A stretch of DNA of 64,000 nucleotides from Phorcus lineatus (taxonomy: Eukaryota; Mollusca; Gastropoda; Trochida; Trochidae), in contig OV121084.1 of the NCBI GenBank assembly GCA_921293015.1, positions 21,580,960 to 21,644,959 on the forward strand, in the 5' to 3' direction. Position 1 is the stretch's first letter; each line of letters begins with the position of its first letter. Position numbers and translations under genes: made by a program. Below the pieces are notes generated by a model that was not told where the DNA came from, ran no database searches, and worked only from the letters and a program-made list of their open reading frames with translations. Positions 12,400-23,453 of the stretch are shown piece by piece.

Positions 12400-12680
12400 T
12401 TATATTGTATTCGAGTGAAATTTTGATATACATGAAAGTGATATGAACGTGTCATTAAAGAAATTTTAAACGTGAACAAATATCTTGCGTCTGTTTTTTT
12501 CAAATTTTCACAGTTTTGTGTGCACTCTATTGCCATTTGACGTCATAGGTGGAGGAATGTGATGATATTTCGTGAAAGGGTTGGCGGAGTAATTTCTTTA
12601 GGTCAAGACAACACGTAAACACTCTTCCGTGTTCGGCTTTATTTGAAGTAAATTAAACGAAAAAAGAGTATGCAATAAAA

Positions 12681-12832
12681 ATAGAACGTCATTCTAGTGC
12701 ATTATTTCGTTTGTATTGACCTCGTAGATGTCACAAAGAGCAAAGAAACTCTGCGAACTCGTTGTTTCTTTGCTCTTTGTGACATCTACTCGTTCAATAC
12801 AAACGAAAAAATGCACTAGAATGACGTTCTAT
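12681..12832. repeat. long hairpin H1, GCGAACTCG centre
   Basis: The arms at 12681-12748 and 12764-12832 are near-perfect inverted copies of about 68 bp with a ~15-bp centre containing GCGAACTCG. No coding content. It belongs by architecture, not by stem sequence, to the hairpins at 36.36, 46.69, 46.83, 50.62 and 57.66 kb. Confidence 0.85.
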
Positions 12833-13064
12833 ATATGTATAGTTGCAAAACCTTAGACTGCTGATCAAACTGTCTCAACTAAAATGTTCAAGGGACTTTA
12901 TCCCAGGCTCTATCTCGCACATCCCTCATCAGTTATCAGTGACAACTTTCAATAAAGCGTGCATAAAATATAAGATTAACGATTGCATGAATGATGAAAA
13001 CTACCGAAAATAATTAGCGTTTAAAACGTACATGTGTTGTATTGCTAATCAATCAGAATTAAAC

Positions 13065-13625
13065 CTTTGGCAAACTTGAGGCATGCAGAATGCAACCTCT
13101 CAGGCTTCTGTACAGTTTGTAATTGCCTTCTTCTGACAAGTGAACGCCATCAGCACTGAATATAGCATGGGAGGAATTGAACATTTTTTATGTTGCCAAA
13201 AGTACAAACCTGTCCACGGGAGCATTACCTTCAGGTATTGATTGAATTGAACCCGTTTTGTCTCATAGTCGACCGCTACGGCCCTATCAGACAACCTAGG
13301 GAATTCTTCACAAATATATAACTTCAAAATATTGAAATCATTCCGCATTTTAGCAAAGAAATCAACGAACTCCCCTGCAAGTTTGACAGCATCAACACCA
13401 GAGCGGCACAAATCATTCCCCCCCAAGCTGAACAATCATGATCTCCGGATTCCGGTGTTTTAACATGTACCAGAAACTATTCACGCTCTTGAGGCGGTCC
13501 AAAGTCAGCCCACCATAACCCAAAAGTGCAACCCGCCTGTGTTTCAATCCAAATTCATACATATACCTATCATGGCCGAAACCAATATTCTTGTCCAAAC
13601 GTTTGATGAATGAATGCCTTAAAAC
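13065..13625 (-). pseudogene. SGNH/GDSL-type hydrolase fossil, probably element-derived
   Basis: The minus strand carries SGNH-hydrolase hallmarks: a block with QLGGND (the Asn block) and, near the 3' end, a DGVHLSEEGN stretch, the Asp-x-x-His block, followed by the tail YKLYRSL. The product would be an esterase-like lobe. Such domains are known as accessory parts of some YR retrotransposons and occur widely in invertebrate repeats, so I treat it as a mobile-element fossil and not a host enzyme. It is broken (about two breaks). It is on the same strand as the 7.06-9.76-kb element but upstream of it, with the Crypton between, so membership of that element is uncertain. Confidence 0.6.
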
Positions 13626-14499
13626 AATTACATTCTCTTTTCATGGCAATCTATGTAAGGGAATTGGATCATCCATAATGTAACAGATTAAAACTATGGA
13701 AATTATAACAACCAGATCTAGCGTGAAAAGAAGTAAATGAAATTTTCACTAAAATAGGTGTAATTCAAAATTTTTTGTGCACTTGTGTTGATAACAATTA
13801 ACATTGATCAATATAAGCAAATTTACAATAAAAAACTGCATACAAATATCAAATCATATATTTCAAACAACGCCATGGCTTCAAAAATGAAGTATTGACG
13901 AATCGGTCTACTTACCCGTAAACGACTTCCTTTTTTAATCCAATTTCAATGACCTACGCGGTCGAGTGCCAAAATAGAAGTGAGGAATTAATAGCTCCGC
14001 GTTTACAGCAGATTGAGATGACGTTATTAAATTACGTCATGTCCGTTAAAGCCCCAATATTTTGCGGGAATTAAAGGACCGGTTCCCTAGGCACGCTTCA
14101 CTGCGCGACTCGGGCACCGTCTAAGTGGTTTTCGTATAAAAACATTTTAAGTTTTAAAATTGCATTTAAAGTAGAATAACACAAAAGATTTATGAGATTA
14201 CTATAATTATGGTTCTTAATAATTGTTATGAAAAAAAGTCCTTTGATTTGACAACATTTTCTACATTAAAGAAGGCTCCTCCTTTCATTTCTGGATGAAA
14301 GGTTATTCTTAAGGTAGTTTGTATCATATGCACAAGATCATTTTGAAATTGGTAGGTCTACAAAAAAATTTCATAGATTTTGTCATTGATCTGCATTATT
14401 ATTCATATAAAGAACCTATTATAAACAGTATCTTTCACGTGTTTGGGTTACATTTACTACTATTACAATATCAATTGATGAATGGAAATGTTAAGTGGG
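13626..14499. other. nothing recognised
   Basis: AT-rich DNA with a short GC-richer patch near 13950-14120. No domain or repeat could be assigned. Confidence 0.5.
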
Positions 14500-15250
14500 G
14501 TAAGGAAATCTCGGTGGTGCGGACCTGGGATAGTCTCTCAACTCGTCTGGTATGGTTGGTTGCTCCACATCCTGGATGATAGGCAATGTGGCAGGCTTAA
14601 GCAAGTATATCTCTTTGATCTTTTAAGCTAGAGACCATTCTGGGGTATGGTTATCCCCTTGATTATCCTCAGGGGTTAGGTGAGAATGTCTTCATATAAG
14701 ACGCACTTGGCCTCAAACACATCATACCGTGGTTTGCTGTTGGCATTAGAATTATCCAAAATTTGATATGAATAGCGGGTACTTTACATCTATGAATTCC
14801 GCTCTTGCCTGCCTGTATGGCTGTCCAAAACTAGGAGCCCACCTGGACTCCCTCGAGCTTCCCGTGCTACAGGGTACATAAGAGCCAGAGCTAATCCTAG
14901 GCTGCTGGCCTGCACCTGCTCGCTAGAGCCTGGCAGATCCTAGCAGCCCATGAGAGAACTCACTGGCAAGTGACACCGTGGACTCAGAACACTGGATCAT
15001 TTTGTCATTGGATCACTTCGGATTGGCCATGCCATGGCCTTCTGTTGATGCGAAGCTGGGTCAGCGTGGAATACGAGACTTGCCATCTCTACCCAGGCTG
15101 ACCCAACCCTGCTGACCCATCGTTGGCCTTTCAACCATTACCCCAAAACCTGGTTGGGAATCCACAACTGGCTGGCACCTCTCAGCCTCAAATATCCTTT
15201 TGGTTTCCCGCTTCATGGAAGAGAAGGAAGAAGCAAAGCAAAGCTATCAT
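14500..15250. other. GC-rich island of unknown origin
   Basis: About 750 bp are clearly richer in G+C than the surroundings and hold word-like blocks (CTGGCC, AGCTGGGTCAGC, CCCAGGCTGACCC) but no long reading frame. It looks like the remnant of a foreign or formerly coding element. GCTGGGTCAGC and CAGGCTGACCC at about 15055-15110 can pair. I cannot name a family. Confidence 0.4.
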
Positions 15251-16283
15251 GGATTTCAGTTCATAAAAACCAGCAGAAAAGGCTTTCTTAACAGAAGAAG
15301 ATTAAAACTTTTCTGAAGATTTCCAAGGGGGAGAGAGAGAGCCGATCAAAGACAATCTTTTCTTCTGTTGTCTTTTTCATGCCAATAATGACCAATCATG
15401 CTAGGGATCTAAAATTTTGAGACTGTAATCTTTGTGGGACCGAGATGAAAAAGTGTAAATTTCATTGTCCTACACCCAGAATCATGGTCATGCCAGGGTT
15501 GCAAATAAACAAAGCTAACCATTATTTAAAGCTTTGCTTATTTTCTCTTATTGATGCGGTAATGATGATTCAAACTAGTTCATGTCTGTAGCACAGTTAA
15601 TAAGCAAAATATAAACATAAAATTATGAGCAAAGCAGTCTGCAGTTTACTATCAGTGGCCAGGGACAGGCATGTGGAAACCTGATTGCGATTTCTTTGCG
15701 AATTAACACGGGTTTGGTTGATATTAATTCGGGATGGCTAGACAGTGAATTGGGAGTCAGAAGATGAGGTAGGATGTTAGTGAGAAATGATATTTTAAGT
15801 ATGTAATGTACTTAAAGAGATTATTTCAACAAGATACAAGAGAGCGAATGTATAATAGTGAAAATGAATACAAAATTTAGTTACTCCCTAACTGCCATAA
15901 AGAATCTGTTTTCTGTTATGTGTCATGCACTCTTGCCATTTTGTTGATGTATTTCCCCTTTAGAAAGGCTGATGACCTGGAGAGACCATGGCTCTATGTT
16001 TTGGTATTAATTTATTAGATTGAAGCTGCGTATATCATACTCTATTGGGTATGAAAAGAAGAGCTTCAGTCTTTAGAATTAAAATTTAGAATAGTTAAGA
16101 GTTTGTGTTTGTTGGTTAACAACAGACATTGAACTCCAATATGCAAGTCTTTGAATTGAAGATAACTCTGGTATAAAGAAATGTGACTTTATCATGCTAG
16201 AAATAATGCAGTGAATTAGATGTGTGGTGAATTTCATTGAGATATTTAATAAAGTTTTCAAAATCTGTGAGATCTCCCGTGGT
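15251..16283. other. nothing recognised
   Basis: AT-rich DNA with a short GAGAGA run near 15331-15338. No coding or repeat signal. Confidence 0.5.
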
Positions 16284-16404
16284 GTACCTCACTGTCATTT
16301 GCACAAAGAATCAGTGACATAGCATGTACATTAGATTAGTATGAGTACCTCACTGTCATTTGCACAAAGAATCAGTGACATAGCATGTACATTAGATTAG
16401 TACG
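16284..16404. repeat. 61-bp tandem duplication, two copies
   Basis: Copies start at 16284 and 16345 and differ at only about one base, so the duplication is recent. No function is visible. Confidence 0.9.
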
Positions 16405-16699
16405 AGTACTGAACTGGAATTACCAAAAACGTTCCAGAAATTGCCGGGCAGATATTACTTTTCACTACCTGTGGCAAAGTCCCAAGTCCAGTACTTGCAG
16501 AGGGTTACCTTAAATTAAAGTATAGTGGCCAGTGGATGTGATACTTGTTGACATTATTGTTGTTATATTGACCCTGTCTATTCTTTTGCTTTAATCATTT
16601 TCTTACTCATTTATCGTTCGGGACATGTGAAAAAAATAACAGTAACAATCATAAGATCTAAGATTTATTTAGATCATGAATAAACAATAGAATAAAATA

Positions 16700-17092
16700 C
16701 AGTGCGTGGCCATAATATAGTACACAAAGAGCATCATGACGTCATGATATGCCTCGTTATAAAGTGATATTGCGATAAATATTTACCAGAAAGGCTCGAA
16801 ATTTTGGGATGTTCACTTTTTGATAATCATTCTAAATATTTCATCACCTTTCATTGCCATGAATGGGTAAACCTTCGATGACCTGAGAACTTTGAGTGTG
16901 CCATTGAGCTAACAATAGACACCGTAATGCCATGAGAGGATCAGTGGAAAGAGAAGTTGTTGATTAATGTTTAGGCTGAAATTCATCTCTTTACAATGCG
17001 AACTTAACAAACGCGACATGGAAAAAACGGATTTGCAAACACAATAGCTAGAACGTTATGATTTCTGCTTACTATATTATGGCCATGCACTG
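16700..17092. mobile_element. mariner/Tc1-type MITE, 393 bp
   Basis: The terminal inverted repeats begin CAGTGCGTGGCCATAATATA (left) and CAGTGCATGGCCATAATATA (right, reverse complement). The left end is preceded by TA, the target used by Tc1/mariner transposases; the right-hand TA is not preserved. There is no reading frame inside, so it is a non-autonomous copy moved by an enzyme encoded elsewhere. Confidence 0.8.
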
Positions 17093-17170
17093 AATCTATA
17101 AAAAAAATGTCATTTGCACCAGTCTATGAACATCGACTTACAGATGAGATATTTTATGTTTCTTTAATAA

Positions 17171-17329
<159 letters not shown>

Positions 17330-17361
17330 TAGAACAGTTGACTTGAGAATTGTGTATATCA

Positions 17362-17530
17362 TAGCTCATCAGACATCAGACCTGAAAGGCAAGATCGGCT
17401 TATGGTATGGCAAGTTGTCTGTTCACTTTCTTATCCCCCGCAAAGTTTCAAACAAAGTTTCCGAGGGATATGACCTCCGTCTGCCCATGCAGGTTGCTCT
17501 TTTCCAGACCAGAAGTAAAAAACCATTAGG
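17362..17530 (+). repeat. dispersed 'GCTCATCAG' repeat, diverged copy
   Basis: TAGCTCATCAG ... CTTATGGTATGGC matches the head of the tandem-repeat element at 25.03 kb (TAGCTCATCAGG ... CTTATGGCATGGC). It is an old copy of the same family, with part of the array at 18.29-19.22 kb possibly its continuation. Confidence 0.6.
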
Positions 17531-18289
17531 CCTAGCTCATTGAAAGTTGGTATACGGAACAATCATAATGTGAATTATTTCCTATTAGGCTGTTAAACTT
17601 CTCCAGACATTTATTTTGGTCTTACCATAGAAATGCAACTTAGTTCTGGTCCAGAACCTCATTGAGGTAGGCTGAAATTATCAACTTAGTCTATTTTAGT
17701 TATTCATTATTCCTTATCCAAATAACGAATAACTAACTGTAGGGCAATATTTTCAGAAGCATCCCTTTGCACTTTGCAAGGTGTACTGATTAGTACCTGT
17801 TTAGTCGGAATTCCATTCCCATTGTTTATCTATAGGAGTCTAAAGGAAGTATTACCGTTAAAACGAATCGCACCAACCTGGAGAGGTTGCTGAAAACTTT
17901 GATTCCCTCTTCCTGCCTAATTCTGACTAAATACTTGTTAATTAGTTTTGAAAGTGGAGGTTGGGTAGGGATTACTTCCCTTTACCCAGTGCTCACATGT
18001 GCTGTGTTGGGGGCAAGTACAGGTAGACGACTGTTACAGTTCAGTTGGTTAAGTTTTCAGTTTAGTCGTAATATTTTCAATATTTTAAAGGTTCATTCTA
18101 TTTTCATCTGGATAAAGAAATTGCAATAAGGTACCAAATGGAAGTTTTACCCTGAAAAAAATTAATTTTTTTTAAATTGATGTATTAGGTAACCATGTGG
18201 CACCTAAAAAGGATCTTGCCCTATAAAGTTTTTTCATCTTCTTCTCCATCTTCATAAAAAGGACTAGAAAACTGAAATCTTGTATACAG
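17531..18289. other. nothing recognised
   Basis: AT-rich DNA between two diverged copies of the dispersed repeat. No coding signal. Confidence 0.45.
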
Positions 18290-19215
18290 ACACCTCAACA
18301 AGTGAAGATTTTAATTTGTAGATTTGGTGACCCTTGGGTCCCTAATAAGAGCCACAGGGTCCATGCCATAAAAATCTGTTTTCATAATCTTCTCCCAAAG
18401 TTAAAGTCTAGTAAAGTGAAATATGTAGTCTTTTTGTCCAGTGAGGATTATAATTTAGTGACTCCATGGTACCTAATAAGTGTCTCATTGGCCATGCCCT
18501 CAAAACCTTTTTTCTTTTTCTTACCTGGAAGCAAAAGGTTTTAGAAAACTTTGTGTACATACTCCTTAACATTCTCTCCCAACATACGTGAGTGAGTGAG
18601 TGAGTTATTTCAGCCATTCGCGGCGATCCAACATATGTTCCGTCATAAGTTCCTATACAACCTCTGTCTTAATACGAAGGTTTCTTAGTCTAGAAACGTA
18701 ATACACTGATTGGATGCAATCAAGTCTAGTTGTGAAATTAGCGACGCAGTTTTAAAAGTTATGATTCAAATGGCCTAAGTTATTTCTGTAAGCTTTCCAA
18801 ATGCTAAACTTTATTCAAATATGCACCTTGCACTTTGAGTCATCTTCACAGAACACAAACGTCTCATTTTGCGACTGTATCATTGCACAGGCCTGTGTGA
18901 CAAAAATATGTGATTCATGCATTCATTGTTTTCATCGGCTAAAATATTGCCAGGTAGTTTAAGTTGCAATATTGTGCAAGTGGGGGAAACTGCCAGAAGC
19001 CCGACCGAAACCTTCTAATTAAGACAGAGGTTGTATAGGAATTTATGATGGAGCTACTTCTGTTGGGAGAGAATGACTCCTTAGCTAATGAAGATTATAA
19101 TTTACAACTTTGATGACCTTTAGAGCCACTATTAAGGGTCACAAGGACCATCCCCTTAAAACCTTTAAATCTTCATCTTCTACTCAAGATGCAAAAGGTC
19201 TAAAAAGCTGATGCC
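18290..19215 (+). repeat. diverged tandem array of the ~145-bp repeat, split by a MITE
   Basis: Units at about 18290-18430, 18430-18568 and 19076-19215 share the order 'ACTCCTT ... TTTGGTGACC ... GGTCACA ... CAAAAGGT' with the well-preserved array at 25.09-25.79 kb. The third unit is cut exactly by the 507-bp insertion at 18569-19075, and an 8-bp duplication shows where it entered. Unit divergence is high, so this array is old. Confidence 0.7.
18569..19075. mobile_element. MITE with 8-bp target duplication, 507 bp
   Basis: ACTCCTTA stands on both sides (18561-18568 and 19076-19083). The terminal repeats are CATTCTCTCCCAACA, followed on the left by an extra GTGA-rich tract, and then a strong inner inverted repeat of about 40 bp (18630-18672 against 19016-19058). 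An 8-bp duplication fits hAT-like or Merlin-like enzymes; the ends do not decide between them. No coding capacity. Confidence 0.8.
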
Positions 19216-19617
19216 CCAAATAAGGGTAAGATGGTCAGGTAGGATTGGAAGTTAGAGCGGGGGACATCTTAGTGCATCACATATATAGTATAATATATTA
19301 TAGCTAGTTCTGTTTTTACAATAAATACACATATTACTAATTAATCTTAATTCTACAATAAGATGCAAGAACTTTTTACTTTATAATTGGAAGTAAAAAA
19401 CATTTTACATTCAATACTGATGTCATATGTCTATGATTTTGACCTACACATTCTGAAGCCATCAAAGGATCTGCTTGCTGAACGAAAGGAACTGACGTTT
19501 ACACTTGAAGCCAAATACACAAACATTGATATGTCCAGTCAACACAAAAGAAAATATTATTTGATTATGATAAAGATGCATTTTCTTATACCATAATTGT
19601 TTGTGTTGTGTTGTGTT
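19216..19617. other. nothing recognised
   Basis: AT-rich DNA. An open frame at 19387-19596 shows no family resemblance. Confidence 0.45.
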
Positions 19618-19619
19618 GT

Positions 19620-19761
19620 TTTTGTCCCCCGTCCCACGGCGGGGGACTATGAATTCAGCGGCGTCTGTCCGTCCATACGTACATATGTACCGTACATCCG
19701 GATTCTTGTTAACGGGCTACTGACGGGTACGGCTAATGTTGTTAAACATTAGGTAAAAGAA
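19620..19761 (+). repeat. 'CCCCCGTCCCACGGCGGGGG...GTCCGTCC' dispersed repeat head
   Basis: A short GC-rich hairpin (CCCCCGTCCCACGGCGGGGG) is followed by CTGTCCGTCCATACG, a layout like the other TCCGTCC-bearing repeats in this window. It is interrupted by the fold-back at 19762-20042. Family assignment is by resemblance only. Confidence 0.5.
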
Positions 19762-20042
19762 AATTACAAGGGGGATGTACCATGTTTAAACCCATAGAAA
19801 ACAAGCAGATGACTGCATCAAAAGTTTAGTGTTACGTTTCGGGGAGCAACCGCTCCTTCAGAGGAGCACAAGCGGATGACTGCATGAAAAGTTAAATGTT
19901 ATTTTTCGGGGACCAGTTGATCCCCTTTCAGAGGAGGTCTGAAGAAGGGGAGCTACTGCTCCCGAAAAATAACATTTAACTTTTCATGCAGTCATCCGCT
20001 TGTTTTCTATGGGTTTTGACATGGTACATCCCCCTTGTAATT
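19762..20042. repeat. fold-back element with three copies of one arm
   Basis: The left arm (19762-19866) and right arm (about 19931-20042) are inverted copies with ends AATTACAAGGGGGATGTACC. Between them lies a second, direct partial copy of the arm (about 19867-19930). The order is direct, direct, inverted, so the element can fold two ways. Each arm carries a CCGAAA/TTTCGG-bounded block near the centre. It has no coding capacity. Confidence 0.8.
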
Positions 20043-20590
20043 CTTTGTATATCCCTAGCTCCTATTGTTTACTGCTTGCCATAGGATATGAGAGAATCAC
20101 TGTTTGTGCAACAGTTCTGGGTACACTTGGTTATCCGCTTCAGTACGGAAGGTGTCATAGTTGTGCAGAGCATGTTCCAACTCTTGCTAACATATCAACT
20201 GGATATTGAAGTAAGAAACTAATAGAGTGGAAACCGTTTGATATAAAAAGAGCATATTTCATATTCAATTGTATATCCCCAGCTTTTTAAGAGGCTTTAA
20301 ATGTTTGAAAAAAATTGTTTATAATTAAAAATAGACTTTATTCCTTCCATTATGTCCCATAGAGATTATTCACACAAAATTTGAAATTATTTTGAAACTC
20401 TATGCATATATGGGTTAACTTTTCAGCTAAAACAGCATCTTGGTTGAGTACAAATCTCTGGGCAATAATTATATAATTATAGCCTTTAACTTTACCAATT
20501 TTTAGTTTCATGTCACTAGGTGCCATATATTATATTTCCAAAAACATAATCTACCTTTGAACTGGCATCTTGTAATACATCTTGATACCT
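20043..20590. other. nothing recognised
   Basis: AT-rich DNA between the fold-back and the Polinton piece. Confidence 0.45.
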
Positions 20591-21167
20591 TTAGATAGAA
20601 TAAGGGAGATCAACTGGACTGGAAATGGCATCCTCAACATTTGCTATAAACTGTTTCTGGGCATTGAATGATGTCCCTACGGATTTGATACTTGTTCTTG
20701 TTTGAGCTTGAGCACCTAGTAATGCCCAGACATATGTTCTAATAGAATCATTTAATCTTTTGACTCCTGGTTGAGTAATTATCATGTATAAAAGTATCAC
20801 AATGTACTTCAGTGTCGGGGGTTTGCTATTGTAGGGGTGTCTATATTTCATAGCCATTGCATCTCTATGTACATCTTTCTTACCAATCATAAGCTTAGGT
20901 TTTGGTTGCGATGCGAAAGAAAATTTAGAGGGATTATACTCACCATAATGTCTAGCATGTTTAGGATCATGTATCTTAGCATCATGAACAAATACCTCCC
21001 CCATTCTATTATTTTGACCTCAATTAATTTTAGGAGAAATACCAAATTCAGTACAAATCTTTTTATATCCTCTGACATTATATGTGTTATCATTAGCATT
21101 CCAAGCTTCATCTTGTGGTAATGGTACTTGCATAACATTTAAAATAGGTCTAACTTGATAATGTATA

Positions 21168-22694
21168 CTATCCAAAAAAAGAAACGCATAGCCAGATTTG
21201 TTAGGAGAAATTGTTGTATTTTCAAACGCATATAAATTGAAAGGAAATGAAGTTACAAGTGTGATTTTTTACATCAGATTTAAGGAAATATCAATTAACG
21301 AAATTACGTAAAAACATTAGATATGGCTTTCACAATATTTCACAGACGTCCGTAGAAAGTTAGCATCTGTTGTGGCCACCTTGTGCGTTGATGACAGTTC
21401 TCACCCGCCTTGGCATCGACTGGATTAGACGCTATATGGTTGGTTTTGGAATCGTCTGCCACTCCTGCTGCACAAATAGAGCCAGTTCTTGTAGAGTTTG
21501 AGGCTGTTGTTGACGCTGAAGAAGACGTCGATCAAGTTCATCCCAAAGATGTTCAATTGCATTCAGATCTTGGTAACGAAACGGCCATTGGAACTTATTA
21601 ATGTTGTTTCTGGCGAGGAAATCTCCAGTGACTCGTCCAGCATGTGGCCTGGCGTTGTCCTGCTGGAACAGTTCACATTGGACGTCAATAACGGGCAGGG
21701 GGTGTGGCTGCAGGATGTTGTCTCTGTAGCGTACGACCGTCAAATTTCCATGAACGTGGATTAAATTGGTGCGACCAGTGTACGATATCGCCGCCCACAT
21801 CATAACGCTGCTTCCACCAAATCTGTCCACCTCAAGAACACAGTAAGCGGCAAAACGTTCGTTCCGACGCCATTAAACACGGTTTCTGCCATCTCGCCTC
21901 CGCAATAGGAACCTGGATTCATCACCGAACCAAACTAGGCGCTAGTTGCGAAGATTCCAAACACCAACTGTGTTACACCAACGAAGTCGATTGGCACGGT
22001 GTTGACGACGTGGAACGTTGACAACGTAGGGTCTCCTGGCTCTCAATCCATCCTCCCTCAAGCTGTTCCCTACAGTCTGGCTTGAAATTCTTCTCAGTTC
22101 TGGTATGTTGCCTGCAGTACTCTCGGCAGTAGTTGTGCGATAACGCAAATGGATGCCCCGGATGTAGCGATCTTGAGCTGGTGTGGTGACACATGGCCTG
22201 CCTGAACGGGGACTGTCATTTGTCGTGTTGGTCTGAAAGAACCTGTCGAAAAGTCTTGAAATGGTGCTCTGGCTAACGTGGAGACGTCCTGTCACCGAAC
22301 ATTGGGACTCTCTAGCTTGAAGTCTTCCGATGGCGATGTTTCTTGTTATAGCGTCAAGACGTGCCACCATGGAGTGTCTTACAATCAATCTCCAAACAAG
22401 TGGCAAATCCGAATGCGGCATCCCTTTTTATAGCCACACACTGCATGCATTTTCCACAAAACTTTCACGTGCGTAATTGCACGTGTTGCATTGTGGCGAA
22501 GCGTTTTTGATTTACCCTTAAAATGTTCACCAAAGTCAACATTTCCATGTAAGATCCATTTTTGGAAAAGAAAACGAGAGCAACTTGTCAGTATCATCAA
22601 TATCATTACTTTTTTGGACAATAAAAATAATAAAAATAAAAATATTTCGATTTCAATTATGAAAAATCACCTATGCGTTACTTTTTTGGGATAG
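21168..22694 (-). mobile_element. Tc1-like transposon, copy 1 (1527 bp)
   Basis: TIRs of about 26 bp start CTATCCAAAAAAAG (left) and CTATCCCAAAAAAG (right, reverse complement), flanked by TA on both sides. It is nearly identical to copy 2 at 39948-41452; the 22-bp length difference comes from a 6-bp and a 16-bp indel. It inserted in a Polinton capsid gene. The high identity of the copies argues for recent activity. Confidence 0.95.
21360..22421 (-). pseudogene. Tc1 transposase (DD34E), inactivated, copy 1
   Basis: The transposase starts MPHSDLPLVWRLIVRHSM and carries a paired-like helix-turn-helix region (VSQSTISRLFDRFF), then catalytic Asp in FGDESRF, Asp in FQQDNARPH and Glu in LNAIEHLWDEL, with 34 residues between the last two, the Tc1 spacing. 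The frame has an in-frame TAG after WNLRN, a TAA after RNRV about 25 codons on, and an extra TAG near the C terminus next to a 6-bp insertion. The first two stops are shared with copy 2. Full length would be about 353 residues, normal for Tc1. Confidence 0.9.
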
Positions 22695-23090
22695 TATACA
22701 TGAAATATGAATAGTGCCTTTGTTAATCCCCTCTTCGCTGATAGATTGTGATTGTAGGAAATCCCACAACCGATAGTAGTACACCATAGAGCGAACTGAA
22801 GTTGATTTTGCCAGAATTGCATTGGTTTATTCTTCCATTCATCCATCTCCTTTTCATTAGATATCTTTACATGGTAATCTTTTAAAATATCCATGAACCC
22901 AGCGTCAAAATTGGTCCCTTTAGTATCGTATATATAGTTTGTATTATGAAGTATATTTCTCTTTTTCTATAATTATGTTTCTGGCTGGTAAAACCGCTGT
23001 AAACTCCTCGAGTGTCATACTTTGCTTTGTCATTATACTTATAGGACACAATGTCATTTTATTATTGAAAAAAAATGCTTAAATGATAAA

Positions 23091-23453
23091 ATGTATCTGA
23101 CTATTCCAAATCTTAAGAATGGGGAAACAATCAAACTTCCTAGAGCTATAGACAACACTAGTGGATGCTTGGAAATAGCTTTATGTGAAATTTGTTATTA
23201 CCCCCACTGGTATAATATCAGGGAGGGAAATAATAAATTTATGAAAGGGATAAAAAATATCACTATTCCAGATGGTTATTACAATGTTTGTATGTTAAAT
23301 GAATTCTTTAAGGAACATGGTTGTAAAGTAACAATAAATTCTGCTAACTGTAAATTGAAGCTTGAAAACTCTGGAGATGCAATTATCTTAACACAGCCTC
23401 TGGCCACAACTTTAGATTTTGAGTTATTGACTATCAACACCCATCATACCAAA
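23091..23453 (+). pseudogene. Polinton minor-capsid/penton-like gene
   Basis: About 120 residues starting MYLTIPNLKNGE, with ALCEICYYPHW and IPDGYYNVCMLNEFF, a pattern I associate with the short capsid protein of animal Polintons (single jelly-roll type). The ATG at 23091 is preferred over an upstream one because the family begins here. It lies head to head with the larger capsid gene. It is short, and I treat it as a fossil. Confidence 0.55.

Larger units (their letters stand above)
20594..23035 (-). pseudogene. Polinton major-capsid-like gene, entered by Tc1
   Basis: Recognisable blocks are MTLEEFTAVLPARN near the start, NQLQFALWCTT before the Tc1, and MQVPLPQDEAWN and YNVRGYKK after it. 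Their order and wording match what I recall of Polinton capsid-type proteins; a profile search would be needed to settle which capsid protein. In a live element it would build the particle. The Tc1 insertion takes up 21168-22694. It is broken. Confidence 0.6.
20594..23453. mobile_element. Polinton/Maverick piece with two divergent capsid-type genes
   Basis: Two genes point away from each other, about 56 bp apart: a long capsid-type gene on the minus strand (from about 23035 down) and a shorter one on the plus strand (from 23091). Both resemble structural genes of animal Polintons. No terminal inverted repeats, polymerase or integrase lie beside them, so this is a fragment. A Tc1 copy (21168-22694) sits within the minus-strand gene, and a LINE abuts the other side. 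Broken, with several breaks; old relative to the Tc1. Confidence 0.65.
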
